From assembly GCF_900111345.1 (NCBI RefSeq), contig NZ_FOGY01000004.1, forward strand, positions 310,001-374,000: 64,000 nucleotides of DNA. Direction: 5' to 3'. The position numbers and the translations under genes are program-made. Each line of letters opens with the position of its first letter. Within the stretch, counting starts at the first letter, position 1. This stretch comes from Psychrobacillus sp. OK032 (GTDB lineage: Bacteria; Bacillota; Bacilli; Bacillales_A; Planococcaceae). The notes beneath the pieces are model-generated. The model worked only from the letters and a program-made list of their open reading frames with translations, was not told the origin of the DNA and did no database searches. Shown here piece after piece: positions 26,589 through 34,993 of the stretch.

Positions 26589-26632
26589 AATATTTGTCTA
26601 ACTTTATTGGGTCAGATCAAAATGATGGTCTT

Positions 26633-27029
26633 GTTTAACTAAAGCACCCGTTAGTCTGACTCCAACGACCACGGTTCATCACAGACTGTCTCGCTCCCTT
26701 GCAGGAAGCACTCATGGGAGATTAATCCTACTCTGGTTATTGCACCAGCCTTGCCTTTATTCTAAGAAGAATGGAGTTGATTCCTGATTTACCTATTAAC
26801 TCAATATAAACATACTGAAGGCTCAGCCTTTTTTTAAAAAAGCTTTTTCTGAGTCTCTTTTGTTATGCAATTTTATAGATTTTGGGTATTTTTAATTTTC
26901 ATGGGAGTTAAAATAAAAATCTTCCTTTATCCCTTCCAAGACAAGATTACAACTAATTAATAACCTTATCTAAAAAAGTTGTACTTCTCTTGGAGAATTT
27001 ATAATAATGACTTTCTTATCATTGGGTAA
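26633..27029. other. intergenic stretch with a terminator-like hairpin
   Basis: No gene is visible in about 400 bases. Positions 26640-26760 are GC-richer and look like an old element fragment. At 26817-26866 GGCTCAG and CTGAGTC flank an inner TTTTTTAAAAAA stem and lead into TCTTTTG, a possible terminator. Confidence 0.4.
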
Positions 27030-27360
27030 TTATTCAAATTTCTTTAAAACAATAGGTTTCTTTGTTTTTGGGTAATCCCAAACCCATTTCAGAAAGTAAA
27101 AATCGAACCTCTCATTGACGCCCTCTGCCATATCTGATCTCGATTTTCCACGATATTGAATCATCCTCTTGAAAACTCTATAGATGCATATTCCCCTACT
27201 GATATCAACAAAGATAATGGTGTCTACTTCATTCAGTCTTATATCCATTGTAACTTTGTAATTCCCATCAATAATCCATTCTTCTTTTTTAACCAATTCA
27301 TTTTGAACTTTTCTTTGTTCCTCTTTTGATGTTTACTTCCAAAACATTGCATCTAAATGA
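27030..27360 (-). pseudogene. remnant of a FlaR-like (topology modulation/adenylate-kinase-like) protein
   Basis: The sequence YHLDAMFWK, a stop, then TSKEEQRKVQNELVKKEEWI and DGNY...MDIRLNEVDTIIFVDISR matches the middle and C-terminal part of the P-loop kinase-like 'DNA topology modulation protein' family. The N-terminal P-loop is absent, and a TAA interrupts the frame near 27338. Upstream it joins directly to a racemase remnant. It cannot produce an intact nucleotide-binding protein. Confidence 0.65.
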
Positions 27361-27582
27361 TAAGATCATAGAATCAGCCAATAATCGCTGCGTCATATCC
27401 ATCCTTTTCTGCCTTGTGATGATCTCTAGCAATTCTGGCATAATCATAACTTCATAACTATTATATTCAAGATGAATTGGGCCTGGTTCCGGGTTTAACG
27501 AGATAACATCCACAATCGTATCTGATTGTTTTACCTTCTTATATTCATCTGTTGGATTAAGTTGGAGAAGGACACGGTACAC
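27298..27582 (-). pseudogene. remnant of an Asp/Glu/hydantoin racemase, fused to the flaR remnant
   Basis: The first 55 residues (VLLQLNPTDEY, DTIVDVISLNPEPGPIHLEY, then IMPELLEII) fit the hydantoin-racemase N-terminal half. After a frameshift near 27405 the family pattern continues as KAEKDGYDAAIIG, then TGA where the catalytic cysteine is expected, then FYD. The sequence then switches to the flaR remnant. The family assignment is my own reading, but its place beside hydantoinase genes supports it. Broken by frameshift, nonsense and deletion. Confidence 0.55.
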
Positions 27583-27597
27583 GTGTGTACTGTGTCC
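27570..27597. terminator. 28-nt near-perfect hairpin at the start of the racemase remnant
   Basis: GGACAC-G-GTACAC-GT-GTGTAC-T-GTGTCC pairs along its length (the central G and T form a wobble pair in RNA) and is flanked by AAG and CTTT. It could be a bidirectional terminator. It overlaps the apparent GTG start of the remnant, which suggests a rearrangement joint here. Confidence 0.45.
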
Positions 27598-27716
27598 TTT
27601 CCACTAGAATTCAAAGTCACATTCTCCTAAACCTTAAAAATTGATATTGATGGACACCTTTTACGCCTCTCCATTAAGGTTATTTTATATCTTGCTATTC
27701 TACAGTTAATATTTAA

Positions 27717-28031
27717 TTAGCTCTTCACCAATGCATATACCAATTGGCAAGCGCTATCGCCTTCATTCACACACCAATGTTGTTCTCCCGCAGGAATATA
27801 AGACGCTTCACCCTCATTGATTTTATAGGGATTTCCGCCGCTTTTACCGGATAAAGAACCTTTAATGATATAAGAATATTCGTGTTCCTCATGGAAAGTC
27901 GTTCCTTCTTTAGGAAGACGTTCTCCCGCTGGGATAGAGACGAAGCCAAACTTCACTTCTGTTCCTTGGAAACGATCCTGAAAAAGTGTTTGTACAATTT
28001 CTTCTGTTACTTTTGGTTGTTCAATTTTCAT
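27717..28031 (-). CDS. single-domain cupin protein
   Basis: A 104-residue beta-barrel protein. Metal-binding cupin motif 1 is FHEEHEYSYIIKGSLSG (two histidines and a glutamate, about residues 45-61) and motif 2 is IPAGEQHWCVNEG (histidine near 84). It may bind or modify a small molecule; the exact role is unknown. It is the last intact gene of the first hydantoinase set, 15 bases after HyuB, with a GGAGG site. Co-transcription suggests it helps with the same substrate. Confidence 0.85.
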   Translation of the reverse strand: MKIEQPKVTEEIVQTLFQDRFQGTEVKFGFVSIPAGERLPKEGTTFHEEHEYSYIIKGSLSGKSGGNPYKINEGEASYIPAGEQHWCVNEGDSACQLVYALVKS

Positions 28032-28046
28032 TTTAATACCTCCAAA

Positions 28047-29783
28047 TTATGATAATCTACCTGATAGTTCTATATAATCGAAAGTTTCCGGATTAACTTC
28101 AACTAGGAAGTGTTCTTTTGCCTCTTCAATAGTGAAATACCCGTTTTTCACATCTTTTGCTACTTGAGCCGCAGATCGTTTCAGCGGACTTCCATAACCT
28201 CCGCCTGTTCCTGTCATCAAGCGTACGACATCATTCTTTTGAAGCTTGTACCGCGGGTAAACACCGTATGGTCCATCGACCTCACCATTGGCCTTATGAA
28301 TATAAAACTCGTTTGGTGAGCCTTCATGCCCTTTATTCATACCCCAAGGATAAAATTTATTTCTACCGTAAGTGACTGTGGCAGATTGGCCATCGGACAA
28401 TGCTCGGTAGGCACGTATAACCCCTTTACCACCTATATATTCGCCTGCGCCTGCACCATTGCCGTCTTGGCGGAGGCTGTACTCATCAAGCAGGACGCCA
28501 TAGCGTGTTTCCGCCACCTCAATAGGTACGTTGTAGGTCTCACCGTCAGCTACACAGAACTGCCCTGAAGCACCATCTTGTCCCATTGCTCCACCCCAAC
28601 CTCCGACAGAAGGTTCAACGATAAGGAAAGGTTCTTCCGTATCTTGGTGGTTACCAGATAATGTCACGGAACATACCGACAAATGATGCCCAGCAGTCAA
28701 ACGGTTTGGCAGATGCGGAGCTAAAGCTTTCCATACTAAATCCAAGCTGCCTAGAAGAGTTTCAAAATAATTGGAAACAGGAACTGGCCTTTCAGCTGAC
28801 ATAATCGATTTTTTATCAACAATAACCTTAAGCGGTCTGAATACACCATCATTGACGTCTTGCTCTGGGTTTGTCATGGCTAAGAAAATTACCCGTACGG
28901 CTGACATAAGCCCTGTATAGGAACAATTCATTGGACCAGGAACTTGTGGATGGCTTCCGCGAAAATCACAAATAAATTCGTCATCCGTAATGGTCACCTT
29001 TACTTTAATCTTGAATGGCCCGTTGCCTATACCATCCGTATCGATGTAGTCTTCTGCTTCAAAAACACCTTTTGGCAATTTTTTAATTTCTTGACGTGAG
29101 ATGGTTTCACCGTGATCCAATAGGTAATTGACAGCTGCTAAAATTGTTTCTTTACCATGTTTGTCACAAAGTTCTTTCAGACGACGGTCACCTGTACGTA
29201 ATGCGGCAACCTGTGCCCACATATCTCCTAACGATAGATCCGGGAAGCGGACATTGGAACGAATGATTTCAACGATACCTTCGTTTAAGCGGTCTTCGTC
29301 ATATAATTTGATGCAATTAAATTGAAGACCTTCCTGAAAAATGTCTACCGCATCATTTGTAAATGAACCAGGGTCTTTTCCACCAACTTCCGTCCAGTGT
29401 GCCTTGTTTGCGGAAAATGCGATTAGCTCTCCTTCATAGTATATCGGCATGACCAGTCCAACATCGGAAAGATGGGATCCCCCTCCGTTATAAGGATCAT
29501 TGATAATGATGACATCGCCGGGCTTCAGCTTATCTCCTGGATACTTTTTAAGTGTCTCTTTTACCATAAAGGTTAGCATTCCGATAAATCCTGTTACACC
29601 GTTTCCTTGAGTAAGCAGGTTTCCCTGTGCATCGGTTAAACCACTGGCATAATCGAGTACTTCATAAATAATTGGACTCATCGACGTGCGGGCCAATGCG
29701 ACGAACATTTCGTCTCCTGCTGCTAACAGAGAGTCTTTAACAATTTCCAGTGTAAATGGATCCACTTTTACAGAAGTTGTCAT
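28047..29783 (-). CDS. hyuB: hydantoinase B/oxoprolinase family protein (first pair)
   Basis: A 578-residue HyuB subunit. Typical segments are VIINDPYNGGGSHLSDVGLV, SANKAHWTEVGGKDPGS and RTGDRRLKELCDKHG, with the glycine-rich C-terminal VRLMTGTGGGYGSPLKR. With HyuA it forms an ATP-dependent cyclic-amide hydrolase (hydantoin, N-methylhydantoin, 5-oxoproline) or an acetone-carboxylase-like enzyme; the substrate is not fixed by sequence. ATG at 29783 has GGAGG nine bases upstream, inside the end of hyuA, and is two bases past its stop. A longer frame to 29825 lacks support. Confidence 0.92.
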   Translation of the reverse strand: MTTSVKVDPFTLEIVKDSLLAAGDEMFVALARTSMSPIIYEVLDYASGLTDAQGNLLTQGNGVTGFIGMLTFMVKETLKKYPGDKLKPGDVIIINDPYNGGGSHLSDVGLVMPIYYEGELIAFSANKAHWTEVGGKDPGSFTNDAVDIFQEGLQFNCIKLYDEDRLNEGIVEIIRSNVRFPDLSLGDMWAQVAALRTGDRRLKELCDKHGKETILAAVNYLLDHGETISRQEIKKLPKGVFEAEDYIDTDGIGNGPFKIKVKVTITDDEFICDFRGSHPQVPGPMNCSYTGLMSAVRVIFLAMTNPEQDVNDGVFRPLKVIVDKKSIMSAERPVPVSNYFETLLGSLDLVWKALAPHLPNRLTAGHHLSVCSVTLSGNHQDTEEPFLIVEPSVGGWGGAMGQDGASGQFCVADGETYNVPIEVAETRYGVLLDEYSLRQDGNGAGAGEYIGGKGVIRAYRALSDGQSATVTYGRNKFYPWGMNKGHEGSPNEFYIHKANGEVDGPYGVYPRYKLQKNDVVRLMTGTGGGYGSPLKRSAAQVAKDVKNGYFTIEEAKEHFLVEVNPETFDYIELSGRLS

Positions 29784-29784
29784 A

Positions 29785-31827
29785 TTACTTTTCCTCCATT
29801 TCGATAATGATATTTCCGAAATCATCTAACTGTAATTGTTGACCGTCATAAATTAAAGTGACAGCTGCTTTTTCTTCTACTACGGCAGGTCCATGGATTA
29901 CTTCATTTGGCGGAAGCTTATCACGGTCGTAAACCGGCGTATTGATCCATCCCTTTTTCTCGTAGTAAATGTTGCGATTTTCTTTTTTAGCTTCATCCAC
30001 GGAACCGTTACGTGTGATTTTACCGATTTCCGGTTTAGGTACCTTACCGAAAGCCGTTACATGGATATTTACGATTTCAGTCGGTGAATCTTCCAGTTTG
30101 AATGTGAAGTTCCTTTCATGAAGATTATGGAATTCTTTAATGATTGCTTGCTTATCTTCTCCAGACCATTGTCCATTAGGAACAGGCACTTTAACCGTAT
30201 GCTCTTGCCCTAAGTAGCGCATATCCGCAAACCGATGGAACTCGACATTTTCGGCAGCCATTCCTTCATCTTCATAATGAGCAAGTGCTTGTTTTTCAAT
30301 TTCTTCCCACTGCACATCTATTTCAGAAAGAGAAAGTTCGTTTAACCGTTTGATATATGTTTGAATGTAATCATGTCGCAAGTCAGTCATCAGCATTCCC
30401 CAGGCCGAGAAAACTGGTGAAGCGATTGGCACAACGACTTTTTTCACGCCGAGCTCAATAGCAAGTGCAGGGGCATGCATCGAACCTCCACCACCAAATG
30501 CGAGCAATGTGAAATCTTGTGGGTTATGACCTTTTCGGATTGAAATTAACTTCAATGCATTTAGCATGTTTGAATTAGCGATTCGTATGATGCCAAGTGC
30601 TGCCTCTTCTGCGGAAATTCCGAAATGATCACCGACTTTTTGCTGTATAGCTTCTTTTACATTGTCCATGTTCACATCGTAATCAAAGTTTTTAGGAGAC
30701 AAACGACCCGTTAACAAGTTGGCATCTGTTGTCGTAGGTTCCGTACCCCCTAATCCGTATGCGACTGGCCCAGGCCTGGCTCCGGAAGATTGCGGACCGA
30801 CTTTCAATGAACCTGCGTTGTCAATCCATGCGATGGACCCGCCACCGTTTCCAATTTCTACGATGTCAACGACCGGTGCTTTAATCGGGTATCCCGCATT
30901 TCGGCTATCTCTTTCAATGTAATAATCTGTGGAAACCTTTACTTCCCCGTTTTCGATGAGTGAGCATTTTGCTGTCGTCCCACCGATATCAAAAGCAATG
31001 ATATTTCTTTCACCAATTAGTTCCCCCAAGACAGCTGCTCCGAAAATACCGGCAACCGGCCCGGATTCAACCATGTTGATAGGTGCTTTCTTTGCATTAT
31101 CGAACTTTGTTGTTCCGCCATTCGATTGCATTATGTAACGCTGATTACCGTCGATATGCTCGCGCAATTCCTTATCCAATTTATCAATGTAGGTTGTGGC
31201 AACAGGTTGGACATATGCATTTAGAACAGCTGTATTTGTTCTCTCGTATTCCCGCCATTCTTTTGTAATATCACTCGATGCTGTCACGAGTACCTCCGGC
31301 CATAGCTCCTTTATAATCTTTACCGTTTCCACTTCATGCGATGAATTAACATAAGAGTGCATGTAGGAGATAGCAATCGCCTCAACACCTTCTTTTCTAA
31401 AATGCTTCACGCATTCTTCGATATCTTTTCGGCGTAAAGGCGAAAGGATTTCCCCTTTATAATTCAGACGTTCATCTACCTCGAGTCTCAAATGGCGTTC
31501 CACAAACGGCTCTGGCTTTTTATAGCGGACATTAAATAGATCTGGTCGGTTCCCCCTCGCAATTTCTAAAATGTCCCGGAAACCTTTTGTTGTAATCAGA
31601 CCTGTTTTTGCACCTTTTCGTTCAGTCAATGCGTTAATAATAACCGTTGTCCCGTGAATGAACATAGATAGCTGTTCTCTTTTGACGCCAGCATTCTCAA
31701 TAACGTCTAGTACCCCTTTTTCAAAATTAGGTGGAGTAGTATTACTTTTCGCAATCCCAATAGAACCATTTTTATCAACGTATACAAGATCTGTAAAAGT
31801 ACCTCCAATATCTGTTGCAACTCTCAT
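29785..31827 (-). CDS. hyuA: hydantoinase A/oxoprolinase family protein (first pair)
   Basis: A 680-residue ATP-binding subunit of the acetate/sugar-kinase-like fold. The N-terminal phosphate motif is MRVATDIGGTFTDLVYVD and the second is NIIAFDIGGTTAKCSLIENG; GPVAGIFGAAVLGE and GGGGSMHAPALAIELGVKK are further landmarks. It phosphorylates or activates the cyclic substrate for HyuB. ATG at 31827 is ten bases after AAAGGAG; the GTG three codons earlier is too close. It shares an operon with hyuB and the cupin gene. Upstream lie only remnants, so its original promoter may be disturbed. Confidence 0.93.
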   Translation of the reverse strand: MRVATDIGGTFTDLVYVDKNGSIGIAKSNTTPPNFEKGVLDVIENAGVKREQLSMFIHGTTVIINALTERKGAKTGLITTKGFRDILEIARGNRPDLFNVRYKKPEPFVERHLRLEVDERLNYKGEILSPLRRKDIEECVKHFRKEGVEAIAISYMHSYVNSSHEVETVKIIKELWPEVLVTASSDITKEWREYERTNTAVLNAYVQPVATTYIDKLDKELREHIDGNQRYIMQSNGGTTKFDNAKKAPINMVESGPVAGIFGAAVLGELIGERNIIAFDIGGTTAKCSLIENGEVKVSTDYYIERDSRNAGYPIKAPVVDIVEIGNGGGSIAWIDNAGSLKVGPQSSGARPGPVAYGLGGTEPTTTDANLLTGRLSPKNFDYDVNMDNVKEAIQQKVGDHFGISAEEAALGIIRIANSNMLNALKLISIRKGHNPQDFTLLAFGGGGSMHAPALAIELGVKKVVVPIASPVFSAWGMLMTDLRHDYIQTYIKRLNELSLSEIDVQWEEIEKQALAHYEDEGMAAENVEFHRFADMRYLGQEHTVKVPVPNGQWSGEDKQAIIKEFHNLHERNFTFKLEDSPTEIVNIHVTAFGKVPKPEIGKITRNGSVDEAKKENRNIYYEKKGWINTPVYDRDKLPPNEVIHGPAVVEEKAAVTLIYDGQQLQLDDFGNIIIEMEEK

Positions 31828-31851
31828 TTGTTCCACACTCCTTTATATTAA

Positions 31852-32058
31852 TTAGAAAATGATAGGTGTTGTTACACTTAATATGACTGTTTCCTCTGAA
31901 GTTGGATTTTCCCATGCATGCAATAGCTCAGAGGGGAAGTGGACTATATCTCCAGATAACACATGGTGGTGGTCTTCGTTTAAATTGAAAACCTCCCCCT
32001 TGCAAGATGTAATAAAATTCCTCTCCTGAGTGACTGATGCTATGATCCTTTTTCATGT
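31852..32058 (-). pseudogene. C-terminal remnant of an XRE-cupin regulator
   Basis: Two frames together read HSGEEFYYILQG and, shifted near 31995, SGDIVHFPSELLHAWENPTS and VILSVTTPIIF. This parallels the end of the intact XRE-cupin regulator at 38814 (GEEFYYVLKGALLI, PHMWENP, LTVITPVIF). The HTH half is gone; the fragment begins inside the end of the M24 remnant. It is probably the lost regulator of the first hyu pair. Confidence 0.75.
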
Positions 32059-32940
32059 ATGTCCCTCTTCTAAAAGTTGAGAATTGTTAAAAGTAACATA
32101 TGGTTCTTCATGTACATCAATCCCTAAACCATGTCCAGTTCGATGTGTAAAGTAGGAGCCATAGCCTGCTTTAATAATAATATTTCTTGCAACCTGTTCA
32201 ATATGTTTTAATGGCAATCCAGGTTTTACAGCATTCATTGCTTCTTCCTTCGCCATTTTGACAGTTTGATAGACTTTTTTCATTTCTTCAGTTGGTTCTT
32301 CCCCCACACAAACGGTTCGCGTCATATCTGAGCAATAGTAATCTTTAACTTCACCCATATCAATTACAACCATGTCCCCTGATTGATGATGTGGAATAGC
32401 GCCATTCTTCCCAGCACCGATAATTGGTTAAAAGGAGAATTGGTCGACATGATTCAACGCAAAAAGCCGTTTGATTTCTTCAGATACCTCCTTTTCCGTA
32501 AGTCCAGGCCTAATATAACCAATTACCTCATTCAAAACTTTATCAGCAATAGCCCCCGATTTCTTAAGTAAGTCAATTTCCCCCAAAAGAGAGTTGTTCA
32601 TTTAAGTTCATTAGTTGAATTAAGTTTTGGCTTGGCAGAGATTTTCAATTGCTACAATACCCCTATCAGGTAATGTTTTTAGTAAAAGTTCAAGCGATTT
32701 TTCCCCATCTTTCCAAAAAACAGTTTCATATAATCCTTTTATTTTTATTTCCTCTTTCGACATTTCATGGATAATCATTGTCGGCTTCCCTGTTTCGGGA
32801 ATAACAATTGCTTGTAACCGTTCATGTGAGTCAATCCAGGTTCCGCTAAAATAGAAAAAATTTGATGGGGTGATTACTACTACTGCTTGTAAACCAGAGG
32901 CATTTAAAAAGGAAGAACTTGCTACATGCAAGTTCTTCAA
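32053..32940 (-). pseudogene. M24 family Xaa-Pro peptidase/creatinase-like gene, broken
   Basis: The N-terminal part (106 residues, QAVVVITPSNFFYFSGTWID onward) matches the creatinase/prolidase N-terminal domain. After stops and frame changes between 32374 and 32620, the catalytic half resumes with VVIDMGEVKDYYCSDMTRTV (metal ligands Asp, Asp) and HRTGHGLGIDVHEEP, then ends abruptly at LLEEGHT where the last metal ligands should follow. At that point it joins the cupin remnant. Multiple disablements make function very unlikely. Confidence 0.85.
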
Positions 32941-32994
32941 TAATGCTCAAAACAAACTCCTTTTAGCTACTTTATTAAACCTTAAAATCAGCCA

Positions 32995-34341
32995 CTACTC
33001 TAGTATCTTTCCCTCAGTTTCCGGAAGAAACAATATTGTTATCATTGTCACCACAACAAATGCCTCTATAAATGAAACGGTTGCACCAAACGTCCAGCCC
33101 ATTCCAATTACGAAACCGATTATAGAAGGGGCAAAAGTATTTGCCCAACGTTGTGATGCTGCACCGAAGCTGTAGCCAGCACCTCGGACATTTGTCGGAT
33201 AAACTTCTCCAAACCATGTATTCCAAACAGCCCATGCCCCTTGATTAAAGAAAGAAAGTAGGAAATTAAAGGCATACAGTTCAACCATATTAGAAGAAAA
33301 AGCAAATAAGAAACCGCTGATGGCTGCACCAGTTACAAATAGGAATAAAATCTTTTTCCTTCCGAACTTAGCTGTAAGATGGGAGGCAGCCATATAACCT
33401 GGTATCTGCATAATGGAAGTCAAAGCCAGGAATCCTAAGCTCTGTGACATGGATAACCCTTTTTCCATTAACAATGTCGGAATCCACGTATATAGTCCCC
33501 AATATCCAAATGCAAGAGTAAAGTTTACAATTGTTTGCAATAGGGTTAACTTTAGCCATTTCCCTTTAAAAATCTCAAAATAGTTGGCTTGTTTTACATT
33601 TAAAACATTTAATTTTGTATTTTGATCAAGAACAATTTGATCTTTACTTAAGTATTTAATAACTTCCCTTGCTTCCTCCTGCCTTCCTTTTCCAGCCAGC
33701 CAGTAAGGAGACTCAGGTATTTTCAGTAACATAAATGCCCATAACCCGCCTAAAGAACTAATAAATAGGACAACTCTCCAGCCGCCAAGAGCACCTTCAA
33801 CCTCCATAAATAAAACAGTAACTCCTACGGCAATGAGGACACCAATCGGCCATCCTGCTGATAAATAACCGCCGTACTTTCCTCTTTGTTTCACAGGAAG
33901 CATTTCCTCAAAATAAGGGAAAATACAAACTAGCATTCCTGCCAACGCTATACCTGCTAATAGCCTGCCTGCATAAAGCATTTCAAAATTAATAGAAAAC
34001 ACACTGATTAAAGAAAACAATGTATAAAGCAACAAACTATACATCATTGTTTTTTTACGGCCAATCTTATCCGAAATGAACCCCCATATATAAGCCCCGG
34101 GAATCATTCCTAGAAAAATAGCCCCAATGATTGAACCTGTTTGTACCGCTGAAAGGTTAAATTCAGCTGCAATCTCTCCACTTAGGAAGATGATGATCAT
34201 CATTTCCCATGCTTCTACTACAAATGCAAAGAATAGAACTATCCCTACAAATGCATGCCGGCTGTTAATGGGCATGTCCTTAAATAATTCTCCTACTTGC
34301 AAAACTGACTCAGCTTTAGATTTCAAGGCAATATTGGTCAT
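32995..34341 (-). CDS. MFS transporter (AAHS/sugar-porter-like)
   Basis: A protein of about 448 residues with 12 hydrophobic helices. The cytoplasmic loop motif GFISDKIGRKKTMMYSLLLY after helix 2 and GRLLAGIALAGM in helix 4 are diagnostic of proton-coupled aromatic-acid/sugar porters. It probably takes up the substrate of the neighbouring Hyu enzymes or a related acid. No perfect start is visible: ATG at 34353 abuts the GGGAG site and ATG at 34341 is 12 bases after it; the latter is used here. It lies between the M24 remnant and the DUF3830 gene, same strand. Confidence 0.88.
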   Translation of the reverse strand: MTNIALKSKAESVLQVGELFKDMPINSRHAFVGIVLFFAFVVEAWEMMIIIFLSGEIAAEFNLSAVQTGSIIGAIFLGMIPGAYIWGFISDKIGRKKTMMYSLLLYTLFSLISVFSINFEMLYAGRLLAGIALAGMLVCIFPYFEEMLPVKQRGKYGGYLSAGWPIGVLIAVGVTVLFMEVEGALGGWRVVLFISSLGGLWAFMLLKIPESPYWLAGKGRQEEAREVIKYLSKDQIVLDQNTKLNVLNVKQANYFEIFKGKWLKLTLLQTIVNFTLAFGYWGLYTWIPTLLMEKGLSMSQSLGFLALTSIMQIPGYMAASHLTAKFGRKKILFLFVTGAAISGFLFAFSSNMVELYAFNFLLSFFNQGAWAVWNTWFGEVYPTNVRGAGYSFGAASQRWANTFAPSIIGFVIGMGWTFGATVSFIEAFVVVTMITILFLPETEGKILE

Positions 34342-34419
34342 ATATTTTGTCATCTCCCATTGAAACTGAATACTCAGCAATATTAAAATTTGACTTTACA
34401 AACAGAGTTTTAGCTAAAC

Positions 34420-34860
34420 CTAACTTTCCAACTTCTCAATATAAATCTTTTCTTTTCCTTCAAGCCAAATTCGTTCGCCAATTTGTACAAGTTTGTCAAA
34501 TTCCGGATAGTCGACTTGTGCAATAACGTTAACAGGCTCACTGCCTTTGTGGCTTCTTGCTAGCTCAGCCCCATAGTAAATGGCTAAAGCTTGGGGGAGA
34601 GTGCCTTCCTCTTCCCAATTCCAATCCCGCCAATAACACACTTCCCCAAGACTGGTATAAATGGTCTGGTTTTCTCTTGTAGGCAAGTCCTGTTCGTTAT
34701 AGGTAAAATTTAATTCCCTGCCTGACCATCTGGATTGGGTAACGATACTTTCTAATGGAAGTGCATTCCAAATCTTCTCGCACGTTAACGGGGCTTTCTC
34801 CTCCAGCAAGGTTGCCGAAACTTCTCCCCCGCCTTCAAACCGAAATCTTATTCTTTTCAA
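34420..34860 (-). CDS. DUF3830 family protein
   Basis: A 146-residue protein beginning MKRIRFRFEGGGEVSATLLE, with CEKIWNALPLES and a C-terminal YGAELARSHKGSEPVNVIAQ. It matches DUF3830, a small cyclophilin-like beta-barrel family of unknown function often found near cyclic-amide or amide catabolic genes. It lies between the second hyuB and the MFS gene, all leftward. A role in binding or isomerising the pathway's cyclic substrate is only a guess. Confidence 0.75.
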   Translation of the reverse strand: MKRIRFRFEGGGEVSATLLEEKAPLTCEKIWNALPLESIVTQSRWSGRELNFTYNEQDLPTRENQTIYTSLGEVCYWRDWNWEEEGTLPQALAIYYGAELARSHKGSEPVNVIAQVDYPEFDKLVQIGERIWLEGKEKIYIEKLES

Positions 34861-34993
34861 CGCTGCTACACATCCTCTTAAGTTTATATTTGCATTAAAT
34901 TCTGAATCATCTGTCCCGGTTAGGTAAAAATGGGGGAAGGCATTTTTTTAACCATGAGCTCAAGGTGTATATTCTTACTCGCTGCTTTTTTGT

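Larger units (their letters stand above)
25177..26619 (+). mobile_element. IS3-family insertion sequence, IS150 group, apparently intact
   Basis: A 1443-bp element with 25-bp imperfect terminal inverted repeats (TGAACTGCCCCGTAAAAGTT... and its partner TGATCTGACCCAATAAAGTT..., 20 of 25 matching), TG...CA ends, and a 3-bp direct repeat AAA on each side. It carries orfA and orfB with an A6G slippery site (25686-25692) for -1 frameshifting into an OrfAB transposase. The flanks GACCATCG and TGATGGTC form a hairpin when the element is removed, so it sits in a terminator loop. Confidence 0.93.

Noticed and set aside
27370-27380. In-frame TGA at the expected catalytic cysteine of the racemase remnant, as possible selenocysteine
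   Set aside because: The gene is also frameshifted upstream and cut off just downstream, no SECIS-like hairpin is evident, and these bacteria usually lack selenocysteine insertion.
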